A stretch of 64,000 nucleotides of DNA from Edaphobacter sp. GTDB taxonomy: Bacteria; Acidobacteriota; Terriglobia; Terriglobales; Acidobacteriaceae. Below are positions 1 through 9,001 of the stretch, one piece after another. A program made the position numbers and the translations under genes. A model generated the notes under the pieces. The model was not told the DNA's origin. It searched no databases and worked only from the letters and a program-made list of their open reading frames with translations. The stretch lies in the NCBI RefSeq assembly GCF_028283685.1, contig NZ_JAPWKF010000001.1, positions 620,001-684,000 on the forward strand, written 5' to 3'. Within the stretch, counting starts at the first letter, position 1. Every line of letters begins with the position of its first letter.

Positions 1-216
1 CTCCCGGACCGCGGCCGCCCCGAGCGTGTCGTCCTCATCCACCTCGCCGCCTTCGACTGGAACTGTCCCCAGCACATCCCCCAACGCTGGACCGTCGACG
101 AGCTGAAGCAGACACCCCTCTTCGCACGCATCCAGTCCCTCGAGACCGAGGTAAAAAATCTCCGCGCCCAGCTCGCCGAAGCTCAGGGATCGAATAAGCC
201 TGCATCCCTCACCTGA
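1..216 (+). CDS. C-terminal end of a pyridoxamine 5'-phosphate oxidase-family (FMN-binding) protein, partial
   Basis: Reading frame 1 is open from the window edge to a TGA at 214-216 and gives the last 71 residues of a protein whose start lies outside the window. The segment FDWNCPQHIPQRW is the hallmark C-terminal part of PNPOx-like flavin-binding proteins, a split-barrel family that binds FMN. It is followed by a short amphipathic helix (LETEVKNLRAQLAEA) and a disordered tail. The family includes many oxidoreductases that are not true PdxH enzymes, so the substrate is unknown. The B6-synthesis gene pdxT lies downstream on the same strand, but about 590 bases of repeat-containing DNA separate them, so a shared operon is not supported. 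Confidence 0.75.
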   Translation, partial: LPDRGRPERVVLIHLAAFDWNCPQHIPQRWTVDELKQTPLFARIQSLETEVKNLRAQLAEAQGSNKPASLT

Positions 217-251
217 TCGCCAAAACACCGGACCAGGCTGTCAAGCTTCGC

Positions 252-410
252 TCACAAGCCGGGTGCCCCATTCATGCAGTCTCATCGCATGAGTGGGCAT
301 TCGAGCGAAGCTCGAACCCTCCCACCAACCGGAGCGGAGATGAGCTTCTGCGTTCGTTTGAAATATATGTTTGGTGGGTCCGTCGGATTCGATAGGAACG
401 ATGCCCATCC
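252..410. repeat. Intergenic direct repeat, copy 1 (about 158 bp)
   Basis: This copy matches 450-607 almost base for base, with only scattered differences and one extra base. Each copy carries two consecutive hairpins: an imperfect stem at 264-299 (TGCCCCATTCATGC pairing with GCATGAGTGGGCA) and a perfect 7-bp stem with a GAA loop at 300-316 (TTCGAGC / GCTCGAA). Open frames across the repeat on the minus strand give the same peptide twice and look like by-products of the repeat. The 12-mer CAGGCTGTCAAG occurs just before copy 1 and again just after copy 2. The array fills most of the gap between the PNPOx-family gene and pdxT; 608-807 shows no gene. Confidence 0.85.
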
Positions 411-449
411 GCAAAATTGATTGGAGTCCTTGCTCGTCTTCGAGCGGAG

Positions 450-607
450 TCACAAGCCGGGTGCCCCATTCATGCAGTCTCATCGCATGAGTGGGCATTC
501 GAGCGAAGCTCGAATCCTTCGACCAGCCGAAGCGGAGATGAGCTTCTGCGTTCGTTTGAAATATATGTTTGGTGGTCCGCCGGATTCGATAGGAACGATG
601 CCCATCC
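450..607. repeat. Intergenic direct repeat, copy 2 (about 158 bp)
   Basis: Second copy of the 252-410 element, offset by 198 bp and separated from it by a 39-bp spacer (411-449). The double-hairpin core is conserved (TTCGAGC-GAA-GCTCGAA at 498-514). Differences cluster in the stretch after the second hairpin and near the 3' end. The structure resembles a dispersed, hairpin-forming intergenic element rather than coding DNA. Confidence 0.85.
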
Positions 608-807
608 ACAGAAACAGGCTGTCAAGCCTCATTCCAGTGCAAGCTCATCAAAGTAAGACACTTGCCGGATGCCGATTCATCTCCACGTTTCTCTATACTG
701 GAAGTGGGGCCTTCCATCGTGAAGAGCCGCGAGCGGCATACCACTTTGGTAACCGTCGAAATAAGTTCAATCGTTCGAAGATTTTGCGCAAAAACAAGGG
801 GAGGGTC

Positions 808-1425
808 ATGACCACCAGCAGCACCGAGACAGCGACCAAAGGACCGATCATAGGAGTCCTCGCCCTGCAGGGCGCCTACGACGCTCACGCTAAAACCATC
901 GCTGCCCTCGGAGCTACGCCCCGTCTCGTCCGCCTGCCCACCGAGCTCAAAGGACTCGACGGCCTCATCATGCCCGGCGGTGAATCCACCACCATGCTCA
1001 AGTTCCTCGAGCAGCGCGGCTTCTTCGACCTTCTCAAGGACTTCGTCCACAAGGTTCCCACCTTCGGCACCTGCGCCGGCGTCATCCTTCTCGCCAAAGA
1101 CGTCACCAATCCTGCCCAGAAGTCCCTCGGCGCGCTCGACGTCACCGTCGAACGCAACGCCTACGGCCGCCAGATCGACTCCGCCATTCTCCACGCCGAA
1201 TCCAAACTCCCCGGCGGCCCGCTGGAGATGGTCTTCATCCGCGCCCCCCGCATCACCAGAACCGGCGCTCCCGTCGAAGTCCTCGCCTCCCGCGACGAGA
1301 ACCCCGTCCTCGTCCGCGAAGGCCACCTCCTGGCCGCGACCTTCCATCCCGAGCTCAGCCACGATAGCCGCGTCCACCAGCTCTTCCTCAACATGGTCCG
1401 CGACCACAAGGAAAATCCGGCGTAG
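808..1425 (+). CDS. pdxT: Pyridoxal 5'-phosphate synthase glutaminase subunit PdxT
   Basis: PdxT hydrolyses glutamine and channels the ammonia to PdxS, which builds pyridoxal 5'-phosphate in the DXP-independent vitamin B6 pathway. The 205-residue product is a typical class I glutaminase: IGVLALQGAYDAH near the N-terminus, PGGEST at residues 56-61, the nucleophile Cys89 in GTCAG, and the His180/Glu182 pair in HPE. ATG808 is chosen because a strong AAGGGGAGG Shine-Dalgarno lies just upstream. The frame is open back to 421, but that part is repeat DNA. The partner pdxS is not in the window. The family assignment is firm. Confidence 0.96.
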   Translation: MTTSSTETATKGPIIGVLALQGAYDAHAKTIAALGATPRLVRLPTELKGLDGLIMPGGESTTMLKFLEQRGFFDLLKDFVHKVPTFGTCAGVILLAKDVTNPAQKSLGALDVTVERNAYGRQIDSAILHAESKLPGGPLEMVFIRAPRITRTGAPVEVLASRDENPVLVREGHLLAATFHPELSHDSRVHQLFLNMVRDHKENPA

Positions 1426-1431
1426 ACAGGT

Positions 1432-1797
1432 CTACCCCTCGCGCCAGCGCCTGACGCTCAACCAGCCGACAATCGCCACAAACTGCGCCAGCAGCACACA
1501 TTCCACCGTCATCGTCCCCATCGTCTGACCAAGGCGGCTGGCCGAAACAGCCATCAACACCGCAAGCAGCGCCGCCAGACCGATCCACATCGACGCCCGC
1601 CCATAGCTCGTCGCTCGCACCGAGACAGGCCTCTTCACCGGAGCCTTCGCCGCCACACGAGCCGCAAAGTCTTCAGGAATTGTGACCGTAAAATCTGGCC
1701 CTTTCTCCAGCACAGAGATCACACGCTCGTCGAAGGCGCGCTCCTCCATCAAACGAAGCTTCTCCTCCGTCATCGGCTCCAGACTGTCGTCCCGCAT
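1432..1797 (-). CDS. Membrane protein co-encoded with an ECF sigma factor, candidate anti-sigma factor
   Basis: The 121-residue product has a charged cytoplasmic N-terminal half (about 1-68) and two hydrophobic segments (about 70-87 and 95-113) with a short basic tail. It overlaps the 3' end of the sigma factor gene by 28 bp and has a good GGGAGGG ribosome binding site inside that gene, so the two are translationally coupled. Position and topology suggest a membrane regulator that holds the sigma factor, as anti-sigma factors do. No zinc-binding HxxxCxxC motif of the ZAS family is present and I do not recognise the family from sequence. The anti-sigma role is an inference from context. Confidence 0.65.
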   Translation of the reverse strand: MRDDSLEPMTEEKLRLMEERAFDERVISVLEKGPDFTVTIPEDFAARVAAKAPVKRPVSVRATSYGRASMWIGLAALLAVLMAVSASRLGQTMGTMTVECVLLAQFVAIVGWLSVRRWREG

Positions 1798-2333
1798 ACC
1801 GCCCTCCCTTCCTTGGATGACTGCAAACGCTCCCGCAGCTTCTTTCGTCCGCGATGCAGATGCGTCCTGATCGTTCCGATCGGCATGCTGAGCGCCGCCG
1901 CGATCTGCTCATAAGTCCGCTCTTCCTGGTGATACAGCACGAGCACCGTACGCTCAATCGCGCTCAACTCCTGCAACTGCGCCTCGACCAGCACACGAAA
2001 CTCGCTCTCCTCCAGCAGTTGCTCCGCATTCCTGTCCGGGTGTTCGAGGCGATCCTCCCACATGCTGGTCTCCTCTGAGATCGAAACCAGCGGACGATCC
2101 GAACGCTTGCGCCGCTTCCACTCGTTCTGCGCCACGTTCACCGTAATTCTGTACAGATAGGTCGAAACCAGCGCATCGCCGCGAAAGCTCGGCAGCGCTT
2201 TGTAGAGGCGCAGAAAGACATCCTGCGCGAGGTCCTCAAGATGTTCGCGGCTGCCGGTCAACCGATACAGCGTGCGAAAGACCATCGCCTGGTTCTCACG
2301 CACCACCTGCTCGAAGCTGAGATCCAAACTCAC
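1770..2333 (-). CDS. RNA polymerase ECF-family sigma factor (RpoE-like)
   Basis: This 187-residue protein directs RNA polymerase to a small set of promoters. Region 2 is seen around residues 10-75 (MVFRTLYRL, LEDLAQDVFLRLYKAL, YLYRITVNVAQNEWKRR). A linker follows, then region 4 at about 115-170 (LSAIERTVLVLYHQEERTYEQIAAAL, with a helix-turn-helix ending GTIRTHLHRGRKKLRERL). The frame starts with GTG at 2331-2333. No Shine-Dalgarno precedes it, and the -10 of an ECF-type promoter ends 7 bases upstream, so the message may be leaderless. A matching promoter faces the divergent gene at 2436, which points to autoregulation. Confidence 0.92.
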   Translation of the reverse strand: MSLDLSFEQVVRENQAMVFRTLYRLTGSREHLEDLAQDVFLRLYKALPSFRGDALVSTYLYRITVNVAQNEWKRRKRSDRPLVSISEETSMWEDRLEHPDRNAEQLLEESEFRVLVEAQLQELSAIERTVLVLYHQEERTYEQIAAALSMPIGTIRTHLHRGRKKLRERLQSSKEGRAVCGTTVWSR

Positions 2334-2340
2334 AGGAAGC

Positions 2341-2370
2341 GTTAGACCTCCGACCCTCGCGAAAGTTTCA
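2341..2370 (-). promoter_or_regulatory. ECF-type promoter of the sigma factor operon
   Basis: Read on the minus strand this is TGAAACTT, 15 bases, GTCTAAC. It closely matches the RpoE-type consensus (GGAACTT, 15-16 bp, GTCTAA). It sits directly before the sigma factor GTG, leaving 7 bases between the -10 element and the start codon. The same elements with the same spacing occur on the other strand at 2381-2410. Confidence 0.75.
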
Positions 2371-2380
2371 ATACGATGAC

Positions 2381-2410
2381 TGAAACTTAAATGCCCACTC
2401 GTTGTCTAAC
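2381..2410 (+). promoter_or_regulatory. ECF-type promoter of the divergent membrane protein gene
   Basis: TGAAACTT, 15 bases, GTCTAAC. The -35 and -10 elements are identical to those of the oppositely directed promoter at 2341-2370, and only 10 bp separate the two -35 elements. Transcription from here would give a short leader containing the GGGAGG ribosome binding site of the gene at 2436. The pairing implies that one sigma factor controls both directions. Confidence 0.75.
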
Positions 2411-2435
2411 GCTGACATCAAGGGAGGTCTTGCTT

Positions 2436-2876
2436 ATGGAAGTCCTGCACAGTCCATTCATCATTCCACTCGGCGCCTTCGTCGTCGCCATCGTCGCCAT
2501 CGTAAGCGGCATCTGGTCCGACATGCAGACCAAGCGTATCCGCGCCGATCAACGCATGGCTATGCTGGCCCGCGGCATGGCCATCGACGACATCGAAAAG
2601 GTGCTCGGCAAAGTACGGGAAGAAGAAAAGCCTATCAAAGACCCGCTGCGCAGCCTCAGTATCGCTCGCCGCACCGGGATTGTTCTTACCTCGACAGGCG
2701 TGGGCCTCATTATCTTCTTTATTGCGCTGACTGCCATCCTGCAGGAACGCGACGTCCTCTCAGGGGCCGCCGCCGGGCTTATCCCGCTGGCCATCGGCAT
2801 CGGCTTCTTCATCGACTACAACCTGCAGAAGCGCGAACTCTCGCGCTTCGGCATGGAAATCGACGAGGCCAGATAA
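2436..2876 (+). CDS. Small integral membrane protein (DUF6249-like), probable member of the adjacent ECF regulon
   Basis: The 146-residue product has three predicted membrane segments: about 8-26, 75-96 and 108-126. The first two are joined by a highly charged cytoplasmic loop (DMQTKRIRADQRMAMLARGM and onward). The pattern of an N-terminal helix, a loop with repeated basic and acidic residues and a helical hairpin resembles DUF6249-type proteins found beside ECF sigma factors. ATG2436 is chosen for its GGGAGG site at 2422-2427. The promoter upstream matches that of the divergent sigma operon, so this gene is probably switched on by that sigma factor. The biochemical role is unknown. Confidence 0.75.
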   Translation: MEVLHSPFIIPLGAFVVAIVAIVSGIWSDMQTKRIRADQRMAMLARGMAIDDIEKVLGKVREEEKPIKDPLRSLSIARRTGIVLTSTGVGLIIFFIALTAILQERDVLSGAAAGLIPLAIGIGFFIDYNLQKRELSRFGMEIDEAR

Positions 2877-2884
2877 CTTTTGAT

Positions 2885-3616
2885 CTAGAGACCGAGCCCG
2901 CCGTCGACAGTCAGCAGCTGCCCGGTGATGAAATGCGGCGCCGTTGCGAAGTACAGCACCGCCGAGGCGACGTCAGAAGCAGATCCGTTCCGCTGCATCG
3001 GCGTCTTCTGTGCGAAGTGCTCGTAAGCCTCTTCAACCTCGCCATTCACGATCATGCCCGGCGCCACGCAATTGACGCTGATCTCCGGCGCCCACGCCTT
3101 CGCCATCGTCTCCGAGAGCATGTGCAGCGCCGCCTTCGATGTGCAGTAGTGGCCATGTGTCGCCCAGGGATGCTGTCCACCCAGCGAGCCAATGTTTACG
3201 ATCCTGCCCCGCGCTGACTTCAGATAAGAATGCGCCGCACGAGCCACCAGGAACGGTGCCCGCGTGTTCGTCGCAAACATGCGATCCCACAGCTCCGGCG
3301 TAATCTCCTCAAGAGCAATCGACTCGAACATGCCGGCGTTATTGACCAGAATGTCGATCCCGCCAAGTTCAGCTGCAACCTCTTCGACCATCGCCTCGAT
3401 CGCTTCGGGCTCGCGCAGGTCGCAGCGGACTCCCATTGCCTCGCCGCCAAACTCCGCGAGGTCACGAACTGTCTGCTCAGCCTCGCGCTGAGAGCTGAGA
3501 TAGGTGATCGCAACGTTCGCGCCCTGCTCCGCGAGCGTAAGCGCGATCGAGCGGCCAATTCGTTTGGCCGCTCCAGTCACAAGCGCAGTCTTACCTTCAA
3601 GGGGACGATTCGACAT
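2885..3616 (-). CDS. Short-chain dehydrogenase/reductase, pteridine-reductase/FabG-like
   Basis: A 243-residue classical SDR that uses NAD(P)H to reduce a carbonyl or pterin-like substrate. The nucleotide-binding motif is TGAAKRIG at residues 14-21; the Arg in the place of the usual Gly is typical of the pteridine reductase/FolM branch. NNAG and the catalytic YCTSK (Tyr-x-x-x-Lys) are present, and the C-terminus GQLLTVDGG is standard for FabG-like enzymes. The frame extends upstream to 3877, but that part lies inside the neighbouring gene, so ATG3616 is preferred. The gap to the upstream gene is only 10 bp, so the two are likely co-transcribed. The substrate cannot be read from sequence. Confidence 0.85.
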   Translation of the reverse strand: MSNRPLEGKTALVTGAAKRIGRSIALTLAEQGANVAITYLSSQREAEQTVRDLAEFGGEAMGVRCDLREPEAIEAMVEEVAAELGGIDILVNNAGMFESIALEEITPELWDRMFATNTRAPFLVARAAHSYLKSARGRIVNIGSLGGQHPWATHGHYCTSKAALHMLSETMAKAWAPEISVNCVAPGMIVNGEVEEAYEHFAQKTPMQRNGSASDVASAVLYFATAPHFITGQLLTVDGGLGL

Positions 3617-3626
3617 AACGATGCAG

Positions 3627-4208
3627 TTACTGCTGTGGAGCTGGCGTTGTGCTGCTTCCGGAGGAACTGCTGCCCGAAGAGTTGCTCGATCCGGCATCAG
3701 GCTTCGTCGTCGAGCCCGATGCCTTTGGACGAATCGGTTCCTGTACACCAGCCTTGCGGGAAGACGCTTTTCCTGAGTTATCGAGATAGGATGAGACCTG
3801 TTCCTGCGGACGAAGCATAGCGACGGCGATGTCGTGCGAAGGATCGTCGATCTGATAGTCCTGCGCAAACGTGGCAAAGCCGGTGGCGATGACCTGCACC
3901 CGTACCCTGGACCCGGTCGGAATAATGTCGATGGTCGCCTTGCCGTCCGGATCGGTCTTCACTTCGAGATTGCCGATGTCGTGGCCATCCTTATCGAAGG
4001 GATTGAAGACAACCGCCGCGTTCATGATCGGCTTACCGTTCGAGTGCTTGGTCACCATCACCGTGACCTTCGAGGTCTCCGGTGGTGGCTTGTACTTGCG
4101 GCCATGCTTGGCAGGGGAGTCCTGCGCAAGCAGGCAGGTCGAAGCAACCAGCGTAGAGATTGAAACCATGGCGAGGCGGGAGAAGAAGGAACGGCGCGAC
4201 TGCAGCAT
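3627..4208 (-). CDS. Exported protein with a carboxypeptidase-regulatory-like (beta-sandwich) domain
   Basis: A 193-residue secreted protein. The N-terminus SRRSFFS followed by a hydrophobic stretch resembles a twin-arginine signal, ending near ALAQ-type cleavage at about residue 29. Residues about 45-130 form one beta-sandwich of the CarboxypepD_reg type (KVTVMVTKHSNGKPIMNAAVVF ... DPDGKATIDIIPTGSRVRV), used in many acidobacterial secreted proteins for binding or scaffolding. The C-terminal 55 residues are low-complexity Ser/Gly/Thr/Pro and probably disordered. It lies 10 bp upstream of the SDR gene on the same strand. No enzymatic motif is visible. Confidence 0.75.
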   Translation of the reverse strand: MLQSRRSFFSRLAMVSISTLVASTCLLAQDSPAKHGRKYKPPPETSKVTVMVTKHSNGKPIMNAAVVFNPFDKDGHDIGNLEVKTDPDGKATIDIIPTGSRVRVQVIATGFATFAQDYQIDDPSHDIAVAMLRPQEQVSSYLDNSGKASSRKAGVQEPIRPKASGSTTKPDAGSSNSSGSSSSGSSTTPAPQQ

Positions 4209-4393
4209 GACGCATATTTTACGCCTTTCCGGGCAAAAGCTGCATCCGCCTCCTCGTCCCTGGTTCCTGAAACGCTACTGCTGCCTGTACGTATTGCGCA
4301 GACGCTAGCCTTTAACTTTCATACACTTAGCACGGCGCAAGAAGCTCGACCGGCGAACCTGCGCGACTTTCACTCACATTTCACGCGGAAGAG

Positions 4394-4423
4394 TTGACAG
4401 TACCAACGACACTCGCCTATCGT
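4394..4423 (+). promoter_or_regulatory. Sigma-70-type promoter of groES-groEL
   Basis: TTGACA (4394-4399) and TATCGT (4418-4423) are separated by 18 bp. The -10 runs directly into the CIRCE operator, the usual arrangement for HrcA-repressed chaperonin operons. Confidence 0.7.
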
Positions 4424-4449
4424 TAGCAATCGGAAGGCTTGAGTGCTAA
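4423..4449 (+). promoter_or_regulatory. CIRCE operator (HrcA binding site)
   Basis: TTAGCAATC, 9 bases, GAGTGCTAA. It differs from the consensus inverted repeat (TTAGCACTC-N9-GAGTGCTAA) at one base of the left arm. Overlap with the promoter -10 element implies repression of groESL by HrcA, relieved on heat shock. The hrcA gene is not in the window. Confidence 0.93.
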
Positions 4450-4623
4450 AGTGCCTGACAGACTGACCCGCAGGTGGTCTCACGTACTGTCTGCGTCTCC
4501 GGCAATTCCAGACAATCTTACGGCAGCCGCTCCTGCGAAAACAGCCCAGCGGTTTTGTCCGTGTGCAGTAACCCCGGGCGATTCTGCTTGCCCGGAACAT
4601 CCGTAACTGAGGAGATGGAAACA

Positions 4624-4917
4624 ATGGCGAAGACATTTACACCGCTGCACGATCGCATCCTGGTCCGCCGCATCGAAGAGGGCGAGACCCTTCGTGGCGG
4701 CATCATCATCCCCGACTCCGCTAAGGAAAAGCCCCAGCAGGGCGAGGTCGTTTCGGTTGGTAAGGGCAAGTCGAACGACGAGGGCAAGGTATTCCCGCTC
4801 GACGTCAAGGCTGGCGATCAGATTCTCTTCGGCAAGTACTCCGGCACCGAGATCAAGCTCGATGGCGAAGAGTTCCTCATCATGCGCGAAGAAGAAGTCC
4901 TCGGCATCCTCAAGTAA
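4624..4917 (+). CDS. groES: Co-chaperonin GroES
   Basis: GroES forms the seven-membered lid that caps GroEL during ATP-driven folding in the cytoplasm. The 97-residue product has the normal family length and motifs: [10 protein letters not shown] at the start, the mobile loop [20 protein letters not shown] (about 18-37), and the conserved C-terminal strand [18 protein letters not shown]4624 follows a GAGATGG-type purine stretch after ACTGAGGAG. It is the first gene of the groES-groEL operon, 125 bp before groEL, under a CIRCE-controlled promoter. Confidence 0.98.
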   Translation: MAKTFTPLHDRILVRRIEEGETLRGGIIIPDSAKEKPQQGEVVSVGKGKSNDEGKVFPLDVKAGDQILFGKYSGTEIKLDGEEFLIMREEEVLGILK

Positions 4918-5039
4918 GCACTGCGTGCGGCAGACGCGCCTTTCGGCGCCATTTCCGGTTGGAATGAAGACTGCGGCACACGGTATTTCCAGGCAACATC
5001 AAAAATTTCGATTCGGCTTTTAGTCGAATACAGGAGTAA

Positions 5040-6713
<1,674 letters not shown>

Positions 6714-6753
6714 GACGTAGCGTCCAGCGACATGCGGCTTTAGCCGTAATGAC

Positions 6754-6783
6754 AAAAGGCCTCGGAGCGATCCGGGGCCTTTT
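6754..6783 (+). terminator. Rho-independent terminator after groEL
   Basis: AAAAGGCC(T)CGG and CCG(G)GGCCTTTT form a stem around a 6-base loop, ending in a short T run. It lies 40 bp after the groEL stop. Confidence 0.8.
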
Positions 6784-6847
6784 GCCGTTCTAAAAGAAAT
6801 GTGTCTATTCTTATCGCGCTACAAAACCGACCTTCGGAGTGATGCGA

Positions 6848-7954
6848 ATGACGATTTCCCGCAGAGAGTTTGCCCGCCTGTCCGCACTCGGCCTTGCAGC
6901 CCATACAGTCCCCCTCCCTGCACTGGCACAGACGGGCCAACGCAAGATCGGCTACTGCATCATCGGACTAGGACGCATCGCCGACCACCATATGCGCGGC
7001 ATCGCTCAGGGATCGACCTCTACCATCACGGGCCTCGTCAGTGGCCATCGCGACAAGGCGGAGAAGCTCGCCGCGCAGTACGGCGTTCCGAAGACTTCCA
7101 TCTACAGCTATGACCAGCTTGAGCGCATCCGCGACAACAAGGCGATCGATGCTGTCATCGTTTGTCTTCCCAACAGCATGCACGCCGAGTACACCATTCG
7201 CTCAGCCAAAGCCGGCAAGCATGTGCTCTGTGAAAAGCCGATGTCCGTCTCCGTCACCGAAGCCGAGGACATGATCGCAGTCTGCAAGGCGGCGAACGTG
7301 AAGCTGATGATCGCCTATCGCCTGCATTACGAGCCCATCACGCTGAAGACGATCGCGCTCATCCGCTCCGGTGCTCTCGGCAAAATACAGGCCTTCGACA
7401 GCGCCAACGGTTTCAATATCGCTCCCGGGGAGTGGCGTTCGACCCGCGCCCTCGGCGGCGGCGGACCGATGATGGATGTCGGGATCTATTCGCTGAACGC
7501 CGCTCGAGCGATAACCGGCGAGGAGCCGGTGGCGTATACCGCGGTGGCAACTACGCCTGACAAGGACGACGGCCGCTTTCAGGGTGTGGAAGAGAACCTG
7601 GCGTGGACCATGCGCTTCCCCTCCGGCGCGGTCGCCAGCTGCGTAACCACCTATGGCGCGCAGATGCCCGGCTACTACAAGGTCTTTGGATCAAAGGGAT
7701 GGCTGGAAGTGGCTCCCTTTCATTACGAGGGGCAGCGGCTGCGGGCCAGCTATCGCAGCAGTCCGGGAACGCCTGTCGTCAACGTCGATGAGACCAATCC
7801 GGCGCATGACCCTAGCCACTTCATCGCTCAGGCCGATCACTTCAGCCACTGCATCCTTGAGAACAGGACGCCCGACACGCCCGGGGAAGAAGGACTGCGT
7901 GATATGCAGTGCATTCAGTCGATCTACCGGGCGGCAGGCATCAGCATGGCGTAG
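6848..7954 (+). CDS. Tat-exported Gfo/Idh/MocA-family oxidoreductase (glucose-fructose oxidoreductase-like)
   Basis: A 368-residue NAD(P)-dependent oxidoreductase acting on a sugar or sugar derivative, probably in the periplasm. Residues 1-28 carry a twin-arginine signal (SRREFARL, then a hydrophobic stretch ending ALA). The Rossmann motif is IGLGRIADHHMRGI, the family signature EKPMSV (the catalytic Lys of EKP) follows, and the C-terminal half is the Gfo/Idh alpha-beta domain with GGGGPMMDVGIYSLNAAR. ATG6848 is chosen because GGAG at 6836-6839 is correctly spaced from it; GTG6839 and ATG6842 are in frame but too close. The substrate is not readable; tight cofactor binding is known for exported relatives. 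Confidence 0.88.
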   Translation: MTISRREFARLSALGLAAHTVPLPALAQTGQRKIGYCIIGLGRIADHHMRGIAQGSTSTITGLVSGHRDKAEKLAAQYGVPKTSIYSYDQLERIRDNKAIDAVIVCLPNSMHAEYTIRSAKAGKHVLCEKPMSVSVTEAEDMIAVCKAANVKLMIAYRLHYEPITLKTIALIRSGALGKIQAFDSANGFNIAPGEWRSTRALGGGGPMMDVGIYSLNAARAITGEEPVAYTAVATTPDKDDGRFQGVEENLAWTMRFPSGAVASCVTTYGAQMPGYYKVFGSKGWLEVAPFHYEGQRLRASYRSSPGTPVVNVDETNPAHDPSHFIAQADHFSHCILENRTPDTPGEEGLRDMQCIQSIYRAAGISMA

Positions 7955-7957
7955 CGG

Positions 7958-8896
7958 TTATTCCTGCGCCAGCGCCGTACCCGGGCGCACCATCTTCGAC
8001 GCGTGGAGCTTCGTCCTGGGCAGCTTGGTCGAGAAGTTGACCTCGACCAGCCTGCTTCCTTCCGCGTTAAACGTCACGATGTAGCTCTCTTCAATCGAAG
8101 CGACAAACTGCTTCAGGAACGGTGTCAGCGAGACAGGATTTCCCAGCCCAACGTAATAGGCGCGGCCACCCGTACTTTCGCCGAGCTGCGTCAGATAGTT
8201 CTGGCCGCTGAAGCTTGCCGCACCGCCACGAATACCGGAGTCGCCGTAGTAGATGGAATAGACAGGAACACCTGCGCGCTGTGCATCGGAGACCGCGGCA
8301 TCCACATAAGGGCTGTTCTGATTCAGCGGACTGACGCTGCCGTTATACGGATCGACGCCATTGCTCAGCATCATCACGAAGCGAGCCTTTGGTCCCACCA
8401 CCGGCGATGCGGCATCGGCGCTCTCCCCGCCGGGCCAATGCTTCACGAAGTCTGAGACGCAGAAGTAAGGGCTCGCACTTAATCCTGGCGATCCGAATGG
8501 CAGGCGCAGGTTTGCGGCTGCCGAGGCATGATCCGTGGTGAACGGCTGCGCTGCAACGACGCGGCCATTCTGCATGTATCCGACAAGGATCTCCACGCCT
8601 GCGGGTAGCGAGGTGATGAAGTTTCTAAGATCAGGAAGCTGCCTTCCCACCGAGGTGCGCAGGCCATCGTCGATCAGCAAGGCGATCTGCGTTCCATTCG
8701 GCTTCACAGCCTCGACGCGCGAGACCGTCGCTGCACGCCGGTTGACCTTCACGGTCAGCGCAGCAGACGTCAGCTGCTGTGGCGTCTTTGCCTCCATCGT
8801 CACGATAGATTGCGTAGGAATTGGCCCTTCCTGCTGGGCCTGAACGGTGAGTGCCGAGGCGAGAAATGCTATCGCAAAAAAGCGGGAAACTATCAT
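7958..8896 (-). CDS. Secreted VWFA-related (von Willebrand type A-like) protein
   Basis: A 312-residue protein with an N-terminal signal peptide (about 1-20, ending VQA). The rest matches the acidobacterial VWFA-related family: IALLIDDGLRTSVGRQLPDLRNFI, a Rossmann-like core with RFVMMLSNGVDPYNG, then VPVYSIYYGDSG and FVASIEESYIVTF. The metal-binding DxSxS of canonical A domains is replaced by DDGLRTS, so metal-dependent adhesion is doubtful. It is convergent with the Gfo/Idh gene, with 3 bp between the stops. Function in this family is not established; another member lies at 40181. Confidence 0.75.
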   Translation of the reverse strand: MIVSRFFAIAFLASALTVQAQQEGPIPTQSIVTMEAKTPQQLTSAALTVKVNRRAATVSRVEAVKPNGTQIALLIDDGLRTSVGRQLPDLRNFITSLPAGVEILVGYMQNGRVVAAQPFTTDHASAAANLRLPFGSPGLSASPYFCVSDFVKHWPGGESADAASPVVGPKARFVMMLSNGVDPYNGSVSPLNQNSPYVDAAVSDAQRAGVPVYSIYYGDSGIRGGAASFSGQNYLTQLGESTGGRAYYVGLGNPVSLTPFLKQFVASIEESYIVTFNAEGSRLVEVNFSTKLPRTKLHASKMVRPGTALAQE

Positions 8897-9001
8897 GGTC
8901 GTCCTCTTTCAACTGCCTAAACAATTAGACGCGAAAAACAACGCCACGATGTCATAAAGAAGCCCGCTGCTATGCCGCAACACAGCAGCGGACTTTGGGT
9001 T

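Larger units (their letters stand above)
4209..4623. other. Intergenic region carrying the groES promoter and leader
   Basis: This 415-bp gap separates the divergent exported-protein gene from groES. Its only recognisable elements are the promoter at 4394-4423 and the CIRCE operator at 4423-4449, leaving a leader of roughly 170 bases before groES. An ATG frame at 4474 is in frame with groES but has no ribosome binding site. I see no other gene in it. Confidence 0.7.

Noticed and set aside
241..609. 122-residue minus-strand frame with a repeated peptide
   Set aside because: The repetition follows the 158-bp DNA repeat with its hairpins; no ribosome binding site or domain.
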